Of a stretch of DNA of 64,000 nucleotides, positions 33,592 through 43,187 are shown in pieces. Every line of letters begins with the position of its first letter. Positions within the stretch are counted from its first letter, which is position 1. The DNA comes from Photobacterium chitinilyticum. Its GTDB lineage: Bacteria; Pseudomonadota; Gammaproteobacteria; Enterobacterales; Vibrionaceae. The translations under genes and the position numbers were made by a program. The notes below the pieces were generated by a model, which was not told the origin of the DNA, did not search any database, and saw only the letters and a list, made by a program, of their open reading frames with translations. The stretch is taken from contig NZ_RJLM01000008.1 of the NCBI RefSeq assembly GCF_004104355.1, positions 169,434 through 233,433 of the forward strand, written 5' to 3'.

Positions 33592-35997
33592 ATGAAATAC
33601 GGTTATTTTGATAACGACAACAGAGAGTATGTCATCACTCGCCCTGATGTCCCGGCTCCTTGGACCAACTACCTCGGAACGGAAAAGTTTTGTACGGTTA
33701 TTTCGCACAATGCCGGGGGATATTCATTCTACAACTCTCCGGAGTACAATCGCGTAACGAAATTTCGCCCGAACGGAACCTTTGATCGCCCGGGCCACTA
33801 TGTATACCTTCGCGATGACGATACAGGCGATTACTGGTCGATTTCTTGGCAGCCCGTAGCCAAAAGCCTCGACGAAGCCAGCTATGAGGTCCGTCACGGC
33901 CTCTCATATTCAACATTCAAATGTGAATACAACGGCATTAAAGCATCGAAAACCTTGTTCGTACCGAAAGGCGAGGATGCGGAAATCTGGGATGTTGTAA
34001 TCAAAAATGATAGCGACAAGCCGCGTACGATCAGTGCTTTCTCGTTTGTTGAGTTCTCTTTCAGCCACATTCAGTCTGACAACCAGAACCACCAGATGAG
34101 CCTTTACTCTGCCGGCACCTCTTATAACGAAGGGGTAATTGAGTATGACTTGTACTACAACACCAACGATTTTGAAGGATTCTACTATCTAGCCTCGACC
34201 TTTGATCCCGATAGCTATGACGGCCAACGCGACTCATTCCTTGGCCTCTATCGTGATGAATCCAACCCGCTTGCGGTTGAGCAGGGCCAGTGCACGAACA
34301 CCGTGAAAACCTGCTACAACCATTGTGGTTCACTGCATAAGCAATTTGTTATCCAGCCTGGAGAAGAAGTGCGTTTTGTCTATATCCTCGGTTTGGGCAA
34401 AGGCAACGGCGAAAGGCTAAGGGCCAAGTACCAGAACCTGGACAATGTCGATACGGCGTTTGCAGCGATAAAATCTCACTGGGATGAGCGCTGTGCCAAG
34501 TTCCAGGTGAAATCGCCGAATGAAGGCCTGGATACCATGCTCAATATCTGGACGCTATACCAGGCCGAGACCTGTGTTGTCTGGTCTCGTTTTGCCTCCT
34601 TCATCGAGGTCGGTGGCCGTACCGGACTGGGCTACCGTGATACCGCGCAGGATGCCATGGCCGTGCCTCACGCCAACCCGGAAATGACCCGCAAACGCCT
34701 TGTTGATCTGCTTCGCGGCCAGGTCAAGGCAGGATACGGTCTCCACCTCTTTGATCCTGATTGGTTCGATCCGGAAAAAGCCGATGTTGAGCCGTCAAAA
34801 TCACCAACTGTCGTTCCGACACCAAGTGATGAAGACAAGATCCACGGTATCAACGATACCTGTTCTGACGACCACTTATGGCTCATCCCGACCATCTGCC
34901 GATACGTCATGGAAACCGGCGAAACCAGTTTCTTTGACGAGGTGATCCCGTATGCCGATGGCGGTGAAGCGACGGTCTACGAGCACATGAAGGCGGCGCT
35001 TAATTTCACCGCCGAGCATGTTGGCCGCACTGGCATCGCCAAAGGGCTTCGCGCTGACTGGAACGACTGCCTGAACCTCGGCGGCGGCGAATCATCCATG
35101 GTGGCTTTCCTTCACTACTGGGCAATTCAAGAATTTGTTGACCTAGCCAAGTTCCTCGGCAAAGACGAAGACGTCGCCCGTTATGAAGATATGGCCGGAG
35201 GGGTGCAAAGCGCTTGTGAAAAGCACCTTTGGGATGAAGACGGCGGCTGGTATATCCGTGGTATTACCAAAAATGGTGAGAAAGTGGGTACCAACGAACA
35301 GGTCGAGGGCAAGGTTCACCTAGAGTCCAATACCTGGGCGGTGGTATCTGGTGCCGTTACTCAGGATCGCGGTGAAAAAGCGATGAATGCCGTCGATGAA
35401 TACCTGTTCTCCGATTACGGGCTTCACCTCAATGCTCCGTCTTTTGCGACCCCGAATGATGACATTGGCTTCGTGACCCGTGTTTATCAAGGGGTTAAAG
35501 AAAACGGCGCCATTTTCTCCCACCCGAATCCGTGGGCCTGGGTCGCAGAAGCCAAGCTGGGTCGCGGTGATCAGGCGATGAAGTTCTATGATGCACTAAA
35601 CCCGTACAACCAGAACGACATGATTGAGCAACGTGTGGCCGAACCGTATTCCTATGTCCAGTTCGTCATGGGCCGTGATCACCAAGATCACGGCCGAGCC
35701 AATCATCCGTGGCTAACCGGATCTTCTGGCTGGGCATATATTGCAGCCACGAACTTTATTCTCGGGGTACGTGTCAGCTTCGAAGGGCTGGTGGTTGATC
35801 CATGTATTCCGACAGACTGGCCGGGCTTTGAGGTAACACGCCAGTGGCGTGGGGCAACCTACAATATCAAGGTTGAAAACCCGGATCATGTCAGCAAGGG
35901 CGTGAAATCAATCATCCTTAATGGCGAGCTTCTCGAGGGAGCAATTCCGGCACAGGCCGAAGGTTCGGTGAATACTGTCACCGTTGTAATGGGTTAA
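33592..35997 (+). CDS. chbP: N,N'-diacetylchitobiose phosphorylase (GH94)
   Basis: 801-aa phosphorylase that splits (GlcNAc)2 with phosphate into GlcNAc-1-P and GlcNAc, saving one ATP. The N-terminal beta-sandwich (about 1-270) is joined by a linker helix to the (alpha/alpha)6 barrel. The catalytic acid is Asp492 in GLRADWNDCLNLGG, the same number and total length as the characterised Vibrio proteolyticus enzyme. Family motifs GLGYRDTAQDAMA and RVAEPYSYVQFVMG are present. It lies 39 bp after GH20, with an AAAAGGATTG SD. GlcNAc-1-P then goes to the phosphohexomutase encoded next. Confidence 0.95.
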   Translation: MKYGYFDNDNREYVITRPDVPAPWTNYLGTEKFCTVISHNAGGYSFYNSPEYNRVTKFRPNGTFDRPGHYVYLRDDDTGDYWSISWQPVAKSLDEASYEVRHGLSYSTFKCEYNGIKASKTLFVPKGEDAEIWDVVIKNDSDKPRTISAFSFVEFSFSHIQSDNQNHQMSLYSAGTSYNEGVIEYDLYYNTNDFEGFYYLASTFDPDSYDGQRDSFLGLYRDESNPLAVEQGQCTNTVKTCYNHCGSLHKQFVIQPGEEVRFVYILGLGKGNGERLRAKYQNLDNVDTAFAAIKSHWDERCAKFQVKSPNEGLDTMLNIWTLYQAETCVVWSRFASFIEVGGRTGLGYRDTAQDAMAVPHANPEMTRKRLVDLLRGQVKAGYGLHLFDPDWFDPEKADVEPSKSPTVVPTPSDEDKIHGINDTCSDDHLWLIPTICRYVMETGETSFFDEVIPYADGGEATVYEHMKAALNFTAEHVGRTGIAKGLRADWNDCLNLGGGESSMVAFLHYWAIQEFVDLAKFLGKDEDVARYEDMAGGVQSACEKHLWDEDGGWYIRGITKNGEKVGTNEQVEGKVHLESNTWAVVSGAVTQDRGEKAMNAVDEYLFSDYGLHLNAPSFATPNDDIGFVTRVYQGVKENGAIFSHPNPWAWVAEAKLGRGDQAMKFYDALNPYNQNDMIEQRVAEPYSYVQFVMGRDHQDHGRANHPWLTGSSGWAYIAATNFILGVRVSFEGLVVDPCIPTDWPGFEVTRQWRGATYNIKVENPDHVSKGVKSIILNGELLEGAIPAQAEGSVNTVTVVMG

Positions 35998-36064
35998 GTA
36001 CTTTTTTGGGGGTGGTTTTCGCCCCCTACTTTTCGTTTTCCACAGAGAGAAATAGGAGTTCCAC

Positions 36065-37477
36065 ATGATTCAATTTGGAACTGGTGGCTGGCGCGCCCTG
36101 ATCGGTGAGGAATTCACCAAAGCCAACGTACAGCTGGTGGCGCAAGCAGTAGCCAATATCATGATTGCAGAAAAGGTAACCGACAACGGCTTTGTGATCG
36201 GTTATGACCGTCGATTCCTGTCCGACAAGGCCGCGGCCTGGTTTTCGGAAGTACTGGCTGGCAATGGTATTCAGGTTAGCTTTATCAACAAATACGTACC
36301 GACCCCGATAGTCATGTTTAAGTCCAAGCAGATCGGGGCCACGTACTCGGCATGCATTACCGCATCACACAACCCTGCAGACTACAACGGCATTAAAGTC
36401 TTCATCGAAGGAGGACGTGATGCCGATGAAGTGATCACCCAGAAGATCGAAACACAGACTGCCAGCCTGTCTGGATCTGATATCAAATCTGTCGAGTTTG
36501 ATCATGCACTGAACGACAAGCTGATACAGATTATTAATCCGATGAACGAGTTTGTGGATTCAATCATCGACTTTATTGACGTGGAAGCCATCAAGCAAGC
36601 CAATTTGCGTGTACTGATCGATCCCATGTTCGGAGTGGCTAAGAACGCACTGCAAACCGTACTGATCACCGGCCGCTGCGATGTCGACGTTATCAATGAT
36701 AGCCAGAACCCGGCCTTTGGCGGCCTGATGCCATCTCCCAATGCCGCCACACTCTATCGCTTAAAGCATATGGTGGCTCATGAGGGGTATGATATTGGCA
36801 TCGGCACTGACGGCGATGCCGACCGCCTGGGGATCATCGACGAGAAAGGCAACTTCATCCATCCCAACGAGGTGTTGCTGCTGCTCTATTACTACCTGCT
36901 TGAGTACAAAGGGTGGACGGGTTCGGTGGTCCGCAACATCGCGACGACCCACCTGCTGAACAAAGTCGCCGAGGCACATGGCGAGAAATGCTTTGAGGTG
37001 CCTGTTGGTTTCAAGCATGTCAGCTCGCAAATGGAAGCTGACGATTCGCTGATCGGCGGTGAAAGCTCTGGCGGCCTGACAATTCGCGGTCATATCAAAG
37101 GCAAGGATAGCGTATTCGCCTCCAGCCTGCTGGTAGAGATGATCAGTACGACCGGCAAAAAACTGTCTGAAATGCTCGATGAAATCTACGGTAAATATGG
37201 ATATGCCTATACGGCAGAGGGGGACTGCACCTTCAAGCCAGCCGAACGCCAGCGTCTATTCGACAAAATTTATGTCGAGAAGGAGCTGCCTGAATTTGCC
37301 TACGACATTGAGAAGGTCAGCTACGCCGATGGGGCCAAGGTCTATTTCAAGAATGGCGGCTGGGCATTGGCTCGTTTCTCGGGCACCGAGCCTTTGCTAC
37401 GTCTGTTTGCAGAAATGGAGGATAAAGAGCAGGCCGAGGCCATCATCCAGCAACTGAAAGACTTTTTACAGCTTTAG
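36065..37477 (+). CDS. Phosphohexomutase for GlcNAc-1-P (phosphoglucosamine mutase-like)
   Basis: 470-aa alpha-D-phosphohexomutase. The phospho-serine is Ser101 in ITASHNPADYNG, the metal loop is DGDADRLGI, and the sugar loop is GGESSGG. FSGTEPLLRLFAEM near the C-terminus is the phosphate-binding loop. At the end of a chitin operon, after the phosphorylase, it probably converts GlcNAc-1-P to GlcNAc-6-P. It is distinct from the essential GlmM, which is not in the window. A strong terminator about 145 bp downstream ends the operon. Confidence 0.9.
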   Translation: MIQFGTGGWRALIGEEFTKANVQLVAQAVANIMIAEKVTDNGFVIGYDRRFLSDKAAAWFSEVLAGNGIQVSFINKYVPTPIVMFKSKQIGATYSACITASHNPADYNGIKVFIEGGRDADEVITQKIETQTASLSGSDIKSVEFDHALNDKLIQIINPMNEFVDSIIDFIDVEAIKQANLRVLIDPMFGVAKNALQTVLITGRCDVDVINDSQNPAFGGLMPSPNAATLYRLKHMVAHEGYDIGIGTDGDADRLGIIDEKGNFIHPNEVLLLLYYYLLEYKGWTGSVVRNIATTHLLNKVAEAHGEKCFEVPVGFKHVSSQMEADDSLIGGESSGGLTIRGHIKGKDSVFASSLLVEMISTTGKKLSEMLDEIYGKYGYAYTAEGDCTFKPAERQRLFDKIYVEKELPEFAYDIEKVSYADGAKVYFKNGGWALARFSGTEPLLRLFAEMEDKEQAEAIIQQLKDFLQL

Positions 37478-37622
37478 CAACGCAGTTCAGCCTTCCGGAT
37501 CAGCAATACTCACTGCCGAACTGCTGATGCTATACCAATCGGGATAAGGAAGTGTTGAGTCCATTAGTAACAAGCGGCATAGCTGTTACATTTCGCAGGC
37601 CTATGGTTTCGGCTTTCGCGGT

Positions 37623-37647
37623 AAGGGTAGCCTAGCTACCCTTTTTT
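37623..37647 (+). terminator. Terminator of the chitin operon
   Basis: 8-bp stem AAGGGTAG / CTACCCTT with a 5-nt loop and a T-run on the + strand. The opposite strand has no clear T-run, so a terminator for the convergent NRPS operon is not obvious. Confidence 0.85.
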
Positions 37648-37751
37648 CTTGCCGTTACCGCAATCTCTATACCTTACATTCTCGCGCGTATTGTAAAGAG
37701 CTCCAACCAAATGCATTCCCATGTAACAGGAACACATCAGGGCCAAAACTA

Positions 37752-40700
37752 TTAACGGATGTTGCCAACAAGGTCATTTAGCACATTTCCGATTTGGGCA
37801 AAACTCGCCTGACAGCCGTGAAGATTATTAAGACTGGATGTAATTGTTAATACATCCTCCCCGGAGAAAACAAAGACCAAGTCAAAAAGCGAGTTTCTTT
37901 TTACTGCCTTATTGTCATCACCTGAAATATAAACACTACAGCGCCCGTCTTCCTTCTGTGGCAACAAATTGCAAAACTTAATGGTGGTATAGTCAGAAAC
38001 AGACATAACGACCCGCTCAAAAAAAGCCGGTAGGCTACCCACTCCGGTTAAGTCAATTGCAATATGACGACACTGGGCATCACCATCACCCAAATACAAA
38101 TCTAGACAGTTTTGCTCCGTAGCGGCAGCCAGAGCATAAACAATCAGACCGGTCAGCAACGTATCTCGAGAGACGTCAAGCTGCAACCTGATCTCCTCTA
38201 GCTGCCGATGCTGTTCGGCTCCATAACGGTATTCCCATTCAGGCGCTGGTGTGTTGCTGCCGATTACCGCCGAGGAAAACGGAATGCCCAGACAGGTGAC
38301 TGTTTCAGCTTGTGTTTGCTGGCGATCGTACCAATCAGCCAATCCAGATATCGTGGCATATTCAAGGATATCAATGGCCATGACTTTAATGCCCTGCTCG
38401 GCCAGTGCCTTCTGCACCAGCACCACATGGAACGAATTCCCTCCCACGTCAAAAAAGTTATCATGAATGCCAATATGCTGAGTCGGCAATACTTCAGTCC
38501 ACGTCTGGTAGATAACCTGCTGGGTACGCGTCTGTACTTCTGCCTTCGGCAGATCGGGCAGGCTTGTTTCTATGGCAGGAAACGCCCTGCGGTTGATCTT
38601 TCCGTTTGCGGTTAACGGAAAATCCGCCAACTGGGCCCATGCGTCAGGCACCATGTAGTCCGGAAGGTGTGATTTCAGATGCTGGCGAAGCCGATCTGCT
38701 TCAATGTGACTGTCAGCCTGGTAAAATGCACACAGGTAGCTTTCGGAGAAGCCCTGCACCTGACGCTCCCTCACCAGACAGACGGCATCATGGATAGCTG
38801 GGTGCCAAGTTAATACTTCTTCAATTTCGTGTAGCTCTATCCGATAGCCTTTGACTTTGACCTGACTGTCTTGTCGACCGCAGACACAGAGCTCTCCCGA
38901 AGGAAGCCAGTAGGCCAAATCACCAGTGCGATACATTCGCTGGCCTGGCTGGAAGGGGTTATCGACAAATGCAGCTGCCGTTTTCTCCGGCAGCTGATGG
39001 TACCCTCTGGCCAGCCCCTGCCCTGCAATACACAACTCGCCCAAGCTGCCCATAGGGCAAAGCTGCTGTGCCTGATCCAGTACATAGAGCTGGGTATTGT
39101 CAATAGGACGACCGACCTTGCTCTGGCTTGCATAAGTCAGCTCGCATACCGCCGACCACACGGTCGTCTCGGTCGGGCCGTACATATTGAAAACCCGAGC
39201 TGAACAGCTACGCCTGATACTCTCCACCAGCTCAAAACCGACATACTCCCCGCCCATCAGTACCTCTTCAATCCCCGCAAAGCACTGCAAGGCCGGCTCA
39301 AAAGCCAGAAACATCTTCATCCTCGACGGGGTAAACTGCAGCGTGGTGATAGACTCAGTCCGGATCAGCGCACTCAGCGCCGCCATATCCTGCTGCTGCT
39401 GACGGTTGGCAATAACCAACTGCGCACCGGTCAATAGCGGGAGGAAGAACTCCAACACGAAAATATCAAAGGAAAAGGTCGTGAGGGCCAGTACGGTTTT
39501 GTCAGCAGTGAACTCCAACGAACGTTCCATTCCATTGATAAAATTGACCGCGGAGCCGTTTTCGATCATTACGCCTTTTGGCTGTCCCGTCGAACCCGAG
39601 GTATAAATCACATAGGCCAGCTGTTGTGGTTCATAAGTGATCCCTGCCGGTACCGAGCTCGGATACTGTTCTATCTCCTTGTCTCGGCAGCCAAGGATCG
39701 TGCCGCTGAACAGCCTGGACGCCTGATCTTGAAGATCGGTGATCAATAGTTCGATCCCGGCATTATCCATCATGTACTGTAACCGCTCGTCCGGAAAACC
39801 AGGATCCAGCGGGACATAAGTCATACCGGCCTTCAGTACTGCCAGTATTGCCACGGCCAAATCGACAGACGGTGTCACCATGATCGCAATGCGGGCGGGC
39901 CGCTTGCCTAGCCGTTCAAGCAGGGCATATGCCAACTGGTTGGCGCGCTGATCGAGGCCGTGATAAGTCAGGGACTGCTCCTGGCTGCGACAGGCTTGCT
40001 GTTCGGGAACCCGCGCAACCTGCTGATGAAAACGCTCAATCAAAGTTTGTACGCCGACAGCCGGGTGTGACGTTTGATTAAACTGTTCCACTAGCTGCTC
40101 GCGCTCATCTGACGGCAGCATATCGACCAGCCCAAGAGGCTGCTGCTGCGACAGTTGAGGGATTCGTTGCAGTAGAACCTGCATATGTTGCACCAGCTGG
40201 CTGATCCGGCTGCTATCAACCATGTTAACGGCATAGGAGAAAGCCATCGTCAGCGCCTCCCCGTCACGGTAGGCATCAACCACAAGATCCGCCTTGACCT
40301 GCCGCTGGGGTATATGGACCTCTCCGGCTGTTACGCCTGTCTTATCAGAACGCCACATCATGGCATCATGCAAAGCAAACATGGTATCGAACAACGGCTG
40401 TCGACTGGCACTACGGGGAGCCTGTACGGCCTCGACAAGAAGCTCGAAGGCAAAATCCTGATGGGCCACCGCTCCGGCGAACTGCTGCTGAATCAAAATA
40501 AGATAATCCCCGAGGGTCATCTCACTTTGATACGGGGCACGCAGTGGTAGCACCCGCATAAACACCCCGGGCACCTCTGCAACTTCCGGCAAGTCTCGAC
40601 CTGCGACTGGAACGCCAATCACAACATCATCTTGCCCGCTCATCTTATGGAGAGCTAAGGCATAGGCGGCATACAACAGCACGAATAACGTGCATCCTTG

Positions 40701-43187
40701 CCTGCTGGCAAACTGCTGTAGTTGCTGCAACAGTTCTTGCTCAACATGCAGGTTCAGCGTTTCCCCTTCGCCGTTAAACTGCAATGGCCGGTCTCGACCC
40801 GGCGAGAGCTGCAAAGGTTCGGGCAGGCTTGTCAGTACCTGCTGCCAGTAGGCCAAATTGTCAGGTTCACGTCTGGCCAGTTGCTGCAGGTTATATCCGA
40901 TATAGTCGTGGTATTGCCAGGGCTGGGGAGCCGGTGACTTGTCTTGATAGCAATCCAGCAGCATCGTAAGCAGCAGTGTTGCACTCATCCCGTCAGCAAT
41001 ACTGTGGTGAATATCCAAGGCCAGATAGGAGCAGTCTTCCGATACTGACCATAGTCCGATCCTTATCAAGGGAGCCTGTTCGAGGAGGAAAGGACGGACA
41101 AATACTGCCAGCTCCGAATTTAGCTGCTGTTTGTCAGCCAGCTTAGCAAACTCAACCGGTATCGATACCTCAGGCATCACCCGAGTGATCACTTCACCAT
41201 TCTCGATGGCAAACACCGAGCGTAATATCATTAATTGCTCGGCACAGCTGTCTATCGCCTGCTGCAGTCGTGACACATCAAGCTGACTGTTAACCTCGAC
41301 AACTCGAGTTAGGTTATAGCTGGTATCTTGCTGGCGAAACTGGTGAGCCAGAATAATATTGCGCTGCAGGACAGACACCGGCCCTATCTGATCTGAGGAC
41401 ACCCGCTGCAATTTGCAGACAGGGCGCTGACGCCCAGTCGATTGCAGGTACACCAACTGTGCTGCCGGTGTAAGATGCTCGAATAGCGCCGCCACTTCAA
41501 CGGTAACGAAAAAAGCCTGTTCCAGTTGTACCTTCAGTGCCATCAACAACAGGGAGTGACCACCACGACGAAAGAAGTGATCGTCCATTCCAACCCTTTC
41601 TTGCTGTAGCACCTGTTGCCAAATCAACAGGATTTTTTGTTCTTGTGGATTCTCCGGGGCACGGTAGACATCAGCACGCAATTCAGCGCCGGTCAGTTCC
41701 GGCAGCGCCTTGCGGTTGATCTTGCCATTAGGCAGCATGGGCAGCGCATCAACCAGTATCCACTCGGCCGGCACCAGCGTCTGATTCAGGCGCTGATCGA
41801 CATAATCAAAAATTAGCCCGCCATCGACCTTGCCCGAGACTATAAATGCCCGCAACCGTGCCGAGGGCAGGCCGCTGTCAAGCACCTGCACGACACACTG
41901 AGATACGGTCGGAGCCTGCTGGACAATACGCTCGATACCCAGCAAATCAGCCCGCACGCCGCGGATCTTGATCTGATTGTCTTTGCGCCCCAGACATACC
42001 AGCTGACCGTCAGCCAGCCGCTTACCGATGTCCCCTGTAAAATAGTAAGGGGGAGACTGACGAAAACAACGCCGATTTTCCTCATCCAGGCCAAGATAAC
42101 CATAAGAGCGCATGGCCGTTTCAATCACCACCTCCCCGGGCTCGTTCTCGGTACAAGGTTTCCCCTGCGGATCCAAGATATGTACCTGCACCTGCTCATC
42201 AAGAGGACGGCCGATCGGGATCACATCCAACTCCCTATCATCGGGAGTGATCCGCCGGAAGACTTTCGCCAACGTAGTCTCGGTCGGGCCATAGAGGTTA
42301 ACCAGCTGACAGCGGTTTTCACCATAACAGGCATAGAACTGGGTCAGATCCTGACCGCGGAGCTGCTCCCCGGCCAAAAACAAGAATTCCAGACTAAGTG
42401 GCTGCGGTGTAGCAGCCTGTAACAAACGCTGCCTAAACAGGGTCGGTACCATATGGAGTACGCTGATTTCCTGCAGGTTAAGCCAAGATAAAAGTTGATC
42501 CGTCAGAACGAGATCCCGCTCGACAGGCATCACCAGCACGGCCCCTGCGACCAGCGGCAATAGAACTTCGCGTAAGTACGGGTCGAAGGCCGGTATCGTC
42601 ACCTGCCCGACTCTGTGGTGGGCTGATATGCCAAATTCGCGCTGTTGCCACATGACAAAGTGGCTCAGCCCCCGGTAACTACCAAGGATAGCCTTCGGCT
42701 CTCCCGTCGAGCCTGAGGTAAAATAGATGTAGCATGGATCCTGCGAGCGCGGAGGATCCAGCACCGACAGCGAGACAGCTTCCAGATACGGAGATACCTC
42801 ATCCCAAACAACAATGCTGGGTGATTCAGGCAGCGAGGCTGCAATCTTCTCTAGCTTCTCGGCATGACGCGGTGAGGTCACAATACACGACGGCGCGATG
42901 CGTTGTATCATTTTGGCGGCCAGCTGCTCCGGCAAACCAACATTAACGGGTGCAAAGACATGCCCGGTATGCAGGCACGCAAGCAGGGTACTCACAAGGG
43001 TCGGGCAGGAATCGAGGTAAAAAGCAATATTTCCCGGATTTTGCTGTTGTAAATGATAAGCAATCGAGGCCGTCTGCTGCCTCAAGGCAAGGTAGCTTAT
43101 CTGCTCGTATCCCCACTCGATGGCTGTCGCCGTCTTCCGCTGGGCGCATTGCTGTGTGAACATCTCGAGTAAATCGTGTTGCCTCAT
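37752..43187 (-). CDS. NRPS: A-PCP-C-A(Gly)-PCP-partial C
   Basis: 1811-aa non-ribosomal peptide synthetase, the last enzyme of the operon. The order is A1 (about 1-490, A10 motif LPNGKINRKAL); PCP1 (Ser545 in GGHSLLLM); C (about 610-1040, HHSIADG with His728 and Asp732); A2 (about 1055-1545, A10 TANGKINRRAF); PCP2 (Ser1585 in VGGNSFHVV). The final ~170 residues resemble only the C-terminal lobe of a condensation domain, with no HHxxxDG. By hand alignment to GrsA, the A2 pocket reads D-I-L-Q-L-G-M-V-W, close to the glycine code. A1 reads D-P-R-H-F-A-L-L-A, which I cannot assign. It starts with A, so its first condensation is probably done by the C domain ending the PKS at 46789-50343. No thioesterase or reductase domain is present. 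ATGA overlap with the ABC gene. Confidence 0.92.
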   Translation of the reverse strand: MRQHDLLEMFTQQCAQRKTATAIEWGYEQISYLALRQQTASIAYHLQQQNPGNIAFYLDSCPTLVSTLLACLHTGHVFAPVNVGLPEQLAAKMIQRIAPSCIVTSPRHAEKLEKIAASLPESPSIVVWDEVSPYLEAVSLSVLDPPRSQDPCYIYFTSGSTGEPKAILGSYRGLSHFVMWQQREFGISAHHRVGQVTIPAFDPYLREVLLPLVAGAVLVMPVERDLVLTDQLLSWLNLQEISVLHMVPTLFRQRLLQAATPQPLSLEFLFLAGEQLRGQDLTQFYACYGENRCQLVNLYGPTETTLAKVFRRITPDDRELDVIPIGRPLDEQVQVHILDPQGKPCTENEPGEVVIETAMRSYGYLGLDEENRRCFRQSPPYYFTGDIGKRLADGQLVCLGRKDNQIKIRGVRADLLGIERIVQQAPTVSQCVVQVLDSGLPSARLRAFIVSGKVDGGLIFDYVDQRLNQTLVPAEWILVDALPMLPNGKINRKALPELTGAELRADVYRAPENPQEQKILLIWQQVLQQERVGMDDHFFRRGGHSLLLMALKVQLEQAFFVTVEVAALFEHLTPAAQLVYLQSTGRQRPVCKLQRVSSDQIGPVSVLQRNIILAHQFRQQDTSYNLTRVVEVNSQLDVSRLQQAIDSCAEQLMILRSVFAIENGEVITRVMPEVSIPVEFAKLADKQQLNSELAVFVRPFLLEQAPLIRIGLWSVSEDCSYLALDIHHSIADGMSATLLLTMLLDCYQDKSPAPQPWQYHDYIGYNLQQLARREPDNLAYWQQVLTSLPEPLQLSPGRDRPLQFNGEGETLNLHVEQELLQQLQQFASRQGCTLFVLLYAAYALALHKMSGQDDVVIGVPVAGRDLPEVAEVPGVFMRVLPLRAPYQSEMTLGDYLILIQQQFAGAVAHQDFAFELLVEAVQAPRSASRQPLFDTMFALHDAMMWRSDKTGVTAGEVHIPQRQVKADLVVDAYRDGEALTMAFSYAVNMVDSSRISQLVQHMQVLLQRIPQLSQQQPLGLVDMLPSDEREQLVEQFNQTSHPAVGVQTLIERFHQQVARVPEQQACRSQEQSLTYHGLDQRANQLAYALLERLGKRPARIAIMVTPSVDLAVAILAVLKAGMTYVPLDPGFPDERLQYMMDNAGIELLITDLQDQASRLFSGTILGCRDKEIEQYPSSVPAGITYEPQQLAYVIYTSGSTGQPKGVMIENGSAVNFINGMERSLEFTADKTVLALTTFSFDIFVLEFFLPLLTGAQLVIANRQQQQDMAALSALIRTESITTLQFTPSRMKMFLAFEPALQCFAGIEEVLMGGEYVGFELVESIRRSCSARVFNMYGPTETTVWSAVCELTYASQSKVGRPIDNTQLYVLDQAQQLCPMGSLGELCIAGQGLARGYHQLPEKTAAAFVDNPFQPGQRMYRTGDLAYWLPSGELCVCGRQDSQVKVKGYRIELHEIEEVLTWHPAIHDAVCLVRERQVQGFSESYLCAFYQADSHIEADRLRQHLKSHLPDYMVPDAWAQLADFPLTANGKINRRAFPAIETSLPDLPKAEVQTRTQQVIYQTWTEVLPTQHIGIHDNFFDVGGNSFHVVLVQKALAEQGIKVMAIDILEYATISGLADWYDRQQTQAETVTCLGIPFSSAVIGSNTPAPEWEYRYGAEQHRQLEEIRLQLDVSRDTLLTGLIVYALAAATEQNCLDLYLGDGDAQCRHIAIDLTGVGSLPAFFERVVMSVSDYTTIKFCNLLPQKEDGRCSVYISGDDNKAVKRNSLFDLVFVFSGEDVLTITSSLNNLHGCQASFAQIGNVLNDLVGNIR

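Noticed and set aside
37752-43187. Tetramic-acid release after the beta-keto amide
   Set aside because: Two amino acids are added and no Dieckmann-type R* or TE domain exists, so this is not supported.
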